Part shown: positions 60,501 through 64,000 of the stretch, in pieces
Layout: every line of letters starts with the position of its first letter
Position numbering within the stretch: the first letter of the stretch is position 1
Program-made: the position numbers and the translations under genes
DNA from: an uncultured Oscillospiraceae bacterium
GTDB taxonomy: Bacteria > Bacillota > Clostridia > Oscillospirales > Oscillospiraceae
Direction: 5' to 3'
Assembly: GCA_934597165.1 (NCBI GenBank)
Contig: CAKTQP010000004.1
Span: forward strand, 1 to 64,000
DNA: 64,000 bases
The notes under the pieces: model-generated
The model's input: the letters and a program-made list of their open reading frames with translations, nothing else
Databases searched by the model: none
Told to the model about the DNA's origin: nothing

Positions 60501-61234
60501 CGAAGTGTGAGGATTGCAAGGCCGAGTACGGCGAGCTGGCAGCCCACCAGTTCACGGCAGAGACGGCAGCGGAATCCTACCTGGCGTCTGCCGCCACCTG
60601 CACGGAAGCGGCGGTCTACTACAAGTCCTGCGCAGCTTGCGGCGCAAAGGGCACCGAGACCTTTACCGTTGGCGAACCCCTCGACCACGACTGGGGCGAC
60701 TGGACGTCCAACGGTGACGGCACCCACACCCGCACCTGTTCCCGGGACGCCACCCACACCGAGACCGGCGACTGCACCGGCGGCACGGCCACCTGCATGG
60801 CGAAGGCGGAGTGCGAGACCTGCGGCGAGCCGTACGGCGAGACCGACCCGGACAACCACGCCGACGGCTGCTATCCGGAGTGGACCATCTCCAAGACCGA
60901 GCACCAGCAGAAGTACACTCTCTGCGGTCAGGTGCTCGTGGCCAAGGAAAAGCACACCTTCAGCGACTGGAGTGTCACCAAAAAGGCCACCACCAAGCAG
61001 AAGGGCGAAAAGGAACGCACCTGCGAGGTCTGTGAGTACCAGGAGATCAAGAGCATCCCGGTCAAGAGCGGCAAGGACAGCGACAAGACCACCAAGGCGA
61101 CCAAGGACGCCAAAAACGGCTCCCCCAAGACCGGCGACAGCAGCAACGTGCCCCTGTGGACGGCTCTGCTGTGCGTCAGCGCTGTCGGGGTGACCGGCAC
61201 CGTCCTGTCCAGAAAGAGAAAGCGGACAAAGTAA
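57506..61234 (+). CDS. Large sortase-anchored surface protein with beta-helix and GLUG repeats
   Basis: A 1242-residue secreted protein. It has a signal peptide (1-25), a Pro/Glu-rich spacer (about 75-110) and a right-handed beta-helix with repeated GG(G)V-V and FTMTGG steps (about 140-420). Next come five short repeats of the type ISGGTFEGQVTNNGT (about 465-555), an InlB-type B-repeat (VTFDTDGGSTAPAAQ), GLUG-like repeats (about 700-860) and a Cys/His-rich part with two HSWGDW/HDWGDW units (about 950-1190). The end has SPKTG (1206-1210), a hydrophobic helix and RKRKRTK, a sortase signal of the S/PPKTG type. It likely acts in adhesion or polymer binding. Confidence 0.85.
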   Translation: MKRRILSILLLCSMVLTTLPATAFAEEGQEAPIQETPVCSCETACTEEGMNADCPVCGAEGAAPEACEKYVPATEAAEDEPEPEPEQQPEEQPEKEPEPTVQAPAPAVQNAEGAGMPVTYAAVKEVTTEQELKDALGDSSVDTIKLTKDVTLTAKLENTRDVKLDLNGKVLNLNGNQIRARRNTLTLIDSDSSAEHKFREDASGLWVLDNGGDKKVRGGVITGGNGVRVTKNYGRFTMAGGNIVGCTAEKGGGVYVETGSGDVQTNFTMKDGSSIVGCTASKEGGGVYVEREFTMTGGSIKSCKVTNSNEDTFGGGVSVWGTFTMTGGEITGCRATVGDTKKSAYGGGVHVDGTFNMGGSAKITSCISGSDFGNGVYIRGTGTMTMDGGEISNCNDEWHIWGVYIAAGHEEGGGCLDAKGGKIKDKVFSSGGTIQNSGTSGGTVFEASVENNIATNSDGSFASASTISGGTFKDKVTNVARCTISGGIFEGQVTNSGTISDGTFKNRVTNNAGSTISGGTFEGQVTNNGTINNGTFKDEVTNNGTMTGGTSKKGITGNKPQNTLFTVTFDTDGGSTAPAAQYFLSTGGKVAKPADPTKAGYVFIDWYNGDNAYDFDQTVTTDLALKAHWLKTIPGKGTEAEPYQISNAEDLKVFRDIVNGTGGQTKKTDACGELTANIDLENEEWTPIGVDMDSAYTGTFEGNHKTITGLKITQNIQYAGLFGYINGATISNVTLKGGSIRTEYERGYAGGIVAFAQGGTITGCGNENPVTGGSFTCVGGIVGAIYDSIKIDRSYNTGTIAGTSDNNLQSRVGGLIGSSFSNNPEVIDCYNTGAVRTGEYVGGLSGYTEGSDCRFYSCYNIGSVTDGTHVGDITGDKAHCYSCYHLKTSNNNYGNGQSEEAESKTAEEFANGTVLKLLKENNVDKRTAGDPWADECKYLSVAERTLPVFKWQTNLGEHEHSWGDWSHVDGTETHKRSCTCGAAETEKCHGGTSTCTAKAKCEDCKAEYGELAAHQFTAETAAESYLASAATCTEAAVYYKSCAACGAKGTETFTVGEPLDHDWGDWTSNGDGTHTRTCSRDATHTETGDCTGGTATCMAKAECETCGEPYGETDPDNHADGCYPEWTISKTEHQQKYTLCGQVLVAKEKHTFSDWSVTKKATTKQKGEKERTCEVCEYQEIKSIPVKSGKDSDKTTKATKDAKNGSPKTGDSSNVPLWTALLCVSAVGVTGTVLSRKRKRTK

Positions 61235-61270
61235 CCGGCTAGAAACCTGTTACCGCTCCATAAACAAAAA

Positions 61271-61308
61271 GAAAGCTGTGTGAACCTTTGTTCACACAGC
61301 TTTTTTTG
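61271..61308 (+). terminator. Bidirectional terminator
   Basis: A long stem (AAAGCTGTGTGAAC with complement) between convergent genes, with a T run on the right and an A run on the left. Confidence 0.92.
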
Positions 61309-61311
61309 CAA

Positions 61312-62220
61312 TCAGGATTCCGTTGTCTGTTTCCCCTCCAAAATCGGCAGCTGGGAGATGAGCACCGCGGCGAAGATGAGGGCACAGCCGAAGAACTCCC
61401 GGCTGGTGGGCACCTGGCTCAGCAGCAGGATGCCGCCCAGGACGGAGAACACCGACTCCAGGCTCATGAGCAGGGTCGCCACCGTGGGGGCGGCGTACTG
61501 CTGTCCCACCACCTGCAAGGTGTAGGCCACACCACAGGAGAGGATGCCGGCGTACAGGATGGCGGGCAGAGCACCCTGGATGGCGCTCCAGGTGGGGTGT
61601 TCGAAGAGGAACATGATGATGCCGGAGAGGACGCCGGTGGTCAGCAGCTGAATGAAGGACAGCTTGATGGCGTCGGTCAGGGACACGAAGTGATCCACGC
61701 ACAGGATGTGGAAGCAGAAGCAGAGGGAACAGATGATGGTCAGGGTGTCCCCTCGGGACAGCTCCAGCGGGCCGTTGATGCTCAGGAAGTAGAACCCCAC
61801 CGCGGCCACCACCACGCAGCCCCAGATCTTCGCCGGCACCTTCTTGTGGAAGAACAGGCCGAACACGGGCACTAGGATGATGTACATGGAGGTGATGAAC
61901 CCGGACTTGCCCACGGTGGTGTAGGCCAACCCCACCTGCTGGAAGGAGGAGGCGATGGTGAGCAGGACGCCGCAGGCCAGACCACCCTTGAGCAGGGTCT
62001 GCTTCTCCGCCTGGGTCATCTCGTGATAGGTGCCAGCCTTCTTCTTGCGGCTGTCCGAGAGGAGGATGACGGGCACCAGGGTCAGCGCACCCAGGAGGTA
62101 ACGGCTGGACTGGAAGGTAAAGGGGCCAACGTGATCCATCCCCACGGTCTGCGCCACGAACGCAAACCCCCAGATGATGGCGGCCAGCAGCAGCGCTGCG
62201 CTGGCGTACAGCTTCTTCAT
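61312..62220 (-). CDS. EamA/DMT family transporter
   Basis: The 302-residue protein has ten membrane helices in two homologous EamA halves; the first starts WGFAFVAQTVGMDHVGPFTFQSSRYLLGA and the second near residue 155. Such carriers move metabolites or drugs, usually outward; the cargo is unknown. The start follows ACGAGGTGAT. It is monocistronic, with a promoter at 62284-62256. Confidence 0.9.
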   Translation of the reverse strand: MKKLYASAALLLAAIIWGFAFVAQTVGMDHVGPFTFQSSRYLLGALTLVPVILLSDSRKKKAGTYHEMTQAEKQTLLKGGLACGVLLTIASSFQQVGLAYTTVGKSGFITSMYIILVPVFGLFFHKKVPAKIWGCVVVAAVGFYFLSINGPLELSRGDTLTIICSLCFCFHILCVDHFVSLTDAIKLSFIQLLTTGVLSGIIMFLFEHPTWSAIQGALPAILYAGILSCGVAYTLQVVGQQYAAPTVATLLMSLESVFSVLGGILLLSQVPTSREFFGCALIFAAVLISQLPILEGKQTTES

Positions 62221-62255
62221 GGTATCACCTCGTGAATCAAAATGGAATGTAGCCC

Positions 62256-62284
62256 ATTATAGCACGAGTTCTGTCGAATGACAA
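62256..62284 (-). promoter_or_regulatory. Promoter of the EamA transporter gene
   Basis: On the minus strand TTGTCA (62284-62279), 17-bp spacer, TGC-TATAAT (62261-62256). It overlaps the 3' end of the upstream gene. Confidence 0.8.
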
Positions 62285-62928
62285 GCAGTAGCCACCACCC
62301 GCACATCCTGCCAGTGCACCGCCCCCTGTTCTACCAGATAGGCCAGTACGCCCTCTTGTGGACAGTCCTCCGGAAGGGTTACGCCAGGGCAGGACAGGGT
62401 CAGTCCTTGCGGGTGAGGGGTGTTGCCGGAAAGACCAATCCCAGCCCCAAAAGCGGTGAAATTTACAGTCAGATCGCCCCCACGCGCCAAAATCGGTAAC
62501 CCAAACCGCCGCTGCAAGTTCCACGCCAGCCCCTCACAGTCCGGTATCTCCAACGCCAGCCCCCGCACCACCGGCGCCAGCGCCGTGCAGCAGGCCACCA
62601 CCGAGCGATCCACCTGCTTGGCACGCAGCCCCACAAAGGCTTGCCCAGGGGGAATGCGCCGCCGTGCCAGCTCCACCAACGCCGCCTGTCCCGCCAGCGC
62701 CCGCCATAACGGCCCCGTGGCCACCGGCGGCAGCAGAGGGGAGTCGTCAGTGAGCAGGCGGGTGACGCCGTGGCGGCGGAGGGTGGTGAGGGCACGCTGT
62801 ACGGTGCGGTCGGGGTGGTTGTTCTTGGGCAGCTCCACCCGCCACAGGGGGACGTGGTATAGCTCCTCCTCAAAATAGCGGATGCGCCACCCGCGCTCCT
62901 GCCAGACTAGATAACCCACCAATCCCAT
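62257..62928 (-). CDS. Hypothetical protein (about 223 residues)
   Basis: I do not recognise a family. The product is soluble, Arg- and Leu-rich, with an N-terminal WQERGWRIRYFEEELYHVPLWRVELP, a central helical part (RALTTLRRHGVTRLLTDDSP) and a Cys-containing C-terminal half. The start is uncertain: ATG 62928 is very close to GGGGAGG, while a TTG at 62922 lies 8 bp after a perfect GGAGGTGAT and may be the real one. It reads away from the COG2509 gene, with a short divergent spacer. Confidence 0.6.
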   Translation of the reverse strand: MGLVGYLVWQERGWRIRYFEEELYHVPLWRVELPKNNHPDRTVQRALTTLRRHGVTRLLTDDSPLLPPVATGPLWRALAGQAALVELARRRIPPGQAFVGLRAKQVDRSVVACCTALAPVVRGLALEIPDCEGLAWNLQRRFGLPILARGGDLTVNFTAFGAGIGLSGNTPHPQGLTLSCPGVTLPEDCPQEGVLAYLVEQGAVHWQDVRVVATACHSTELVL

Positions 62929-62972
62929 CACCTCCCCAACAGCCTATGACCGTTTTTAGACGGAAATGCCGG

Positions 62973-63001
62973 TTGCCGGTGGGGGAAAGTCATGGTACAC
63001 T
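62973..63001 (+). promoter_or_regulatory. Promoter of the COG2509 gene
   Basis: TTGCCG (62973-62978), 17-bp spacer, TACACT (62996-63001). Confidence 0.65.
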
Positions 63002-63038
63002 AGGGGTTGGATTTTATATATAAGGTAAGGAGAACAAG

Positions 63039-64000
63039 ATGATTCGCATCAGCAATATCCGGATGCCTCTCGATTACCAGCCGGAACAGCTGGAAAAGAA
63101 GGTGTGCAAGCTCCTGCGCACCCGCAGCGGCATCCAGGCTATCCACCTGGTCAAACAGTCGGTGGACGCCCGGAAAAAGTCGGACCTGCACTTTGTCCTC
63201 TCCGTGGACGTGGAAGCGGAGGGGGAAGGGGAGCTGGTCAAAGGGGCGAAGTCCAATCAGATCAAGCTGGTGGCGCGCAAGCCCTACCAGTTCCCACCCG
63301 TCCAGCGCACCAGCACCCAGCCCCCCGTGGTGGTGGGCATGGGTCCCGCCGGTCTGTTTGCCGCCCTGTATCTGGCACGGAACGGCATCCCCTCCATCGT
63401 CTTGGAGCGAGGGGCACCGGTGGAGGAGCGGACGAAAAAGGTGGAGCAGTTCTGGCGCACCGGCCAGCTGGACGCCACCACCAACGTCCAGTTCGGCGAG
63501 GGCGGCGCAGGCACCTTCTCCGACGGCAAGCTGACCACCGGCACCCATGACCCCCGCATCGGCACGGTGCTGGACACCTTCATCGAAATGGGTGCACCGG
63601 AGGACATCGCCCATTCCTTCCGCCCCCACGTGGGCACCGACGTCCTCCGCCAGGTGGTGCGGAACATCCGCTTAGAGCTCATCCGCCTGGGCTGCGACGT
63701 CCGCTTCGGCCACCAGCTCACCGGTCTCCGCCAGGAGAACGGCTACCTGACCGGCCTCACCGTCACCAGCCCGGAGGGCACCTACGACCTGGCCACCGAC
63801 GCCCTCGTGTTGGCACCTGGCCACTCCGCCCGGGACACCTTTGCCCTCCTCCACCAGGCCGGCGTCCCTATGGAGCGCAAAGCCTTCGCCATCGGCGTCC
63901 GCATCGAGCATGACCAGGCCGCCATCAGCCAAGCCCAGTACGGCGACGCCTGGGAGCACCTGCCCCCCAGCGACTACCGCCTCTCCTGCCACCTGCCCAG
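63039..64000 (+). CDS. FAD-dependent oxidoreductase, COG2509 family, 3' end outside the window
   Basis: The frame starts at ATG 63039 behind AAGGTAAGGAG and is open to the end of the window (320 codons). An N-terminal ferredoxin-like domain (about 1-90, ISNIRMPLDYQPEQLEKKV) precedes the FAD-binding VVVGMGPAGLFAALYLARNG (97-116) and the family-specific QFGEGGAGTFSDGKLTTGTHDPR. The protein is predicted cytoplasmic; the substrate of this dehydrogenase-like family is unknown. Confidence 0.9.
   Translation, partial: MIRISNIRMPLDYQPEQLEKKVCKLLRTRSGIQAIHLVKQSVDARKKSDLHFVLSVDVEAEGEGELVKGAKSNQIKLVARKPYQFPPVQRTSTQPPVVVGMGPAGLFAALYLARNGIPSIVLERGAPVEERTKKVEQFWRTGQLDATTNVQFGEGGAGTFSDGKLTTGTHDPRIGTVLDTFIEMGAPEDIAHSFRPHVGTDVLRQVVRNIRLELIRLGCDVRFGHQLTGLRQENGYLTGLTVTSPEGTYDLATDALVLAPGHSARDTFALLHQAGVPMERKAFAIGVRIEHDQAAISQAQYGDAWEHLPPSDYRLSCHLP

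Overview
The window reads as chromosome of a GC-rich, spore-forming, Gram-positive anaerobe of the Clostridia, most likely the Oscillospiraceae/Ruminococcaceae group. The reasons are the sporulation genes (spoIVB peptidase, both dipicolinate synthase subunits), a CD1247-type zinc-ribbon protein, a DUF1540 protein, a DUF512 radical-SAM protein, an SPKTG-type sortase substrate and classic sigma-A promoters. The family call is an inference from gene content. Nearly all genes have G/C-rich third positions. The hypothetical gene at 2260-2907 and the small operon at 27610-28268 are visibly more AT-rich.

Layout. 1-7.1 kb: end of an MGMT-family gene, spoIVB, kptA, a hypothetical gene, a GntR regulator, a DUF2798 membrane protein behind a leader with a terminator, then a CofE-like ligase gene next to a guaA that has lost its glutaminase core. 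7.1-18 kb: a probable seven-gene catabolic operon behind a strong promoter and a 22-bp dyad (MmgE/PrpD protein, Old Yellow Enzyme-type Fe-S flavoprotein, two paralogous SDRs, two paralogous MFS carriers, an SLC13-like permease), followed by a convergent LysR gene. 18-24 kb: MATE exporter, a junction of two 5'-truncated genes, an iron-type alcohol dehydrogenase, a small gene, and a YeiH-type transporter lying between a decayed and an intact copy of a tRNA-Lys 3' end. 24.1-24.8 kb: five tRNAs (Gly, Arg, His, Gln, Lys) on the minus strand behind one promoter.

24.9-42.3 kb: housekeeping genes. These include pyrB with a PyrI-like zinc tail, a gamma-carbonic-anhydrase-like protein, corA, an Ig-like membrane-anchored protein overlapping cca, a nitrilase, ddl-murF, an ABC-F ATPase, a DUF218 protein, prfA, a Sua5-CoaE fusion and an M18 aminopeptidase. 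42.3-42.9 kb is a gene-free, highly structured spacer. 42.9-64 kb: DUF512 protein, der-plsY-gpsA, a dinB-znuA-znuC-znuB minus-strand operon with a LexA-like box, a divergent SLOG-family gene, dipicolinate synthase, rfbA, an MscS channel, efp, an autoregulated TetR gene, a 1242-residue beta-helix surface protein, an EamA transporter, an unknown gene, and the start of a COG2509 FAD protein.

The strongest leads are the amidotransferase-less GuaA beside a CofE-like protein; a two-hairpin intergenic element at 42548-42617 and 51958-52030 whose copies differ by compensatory changes; the uncharacterised flavoenzyme/SDR operon; the PyrB-zinc and Sua5-CoaE fusions; and the truncated-gene junction near 20.05 kb. 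All calls come from reading the sequence; no database search was run.
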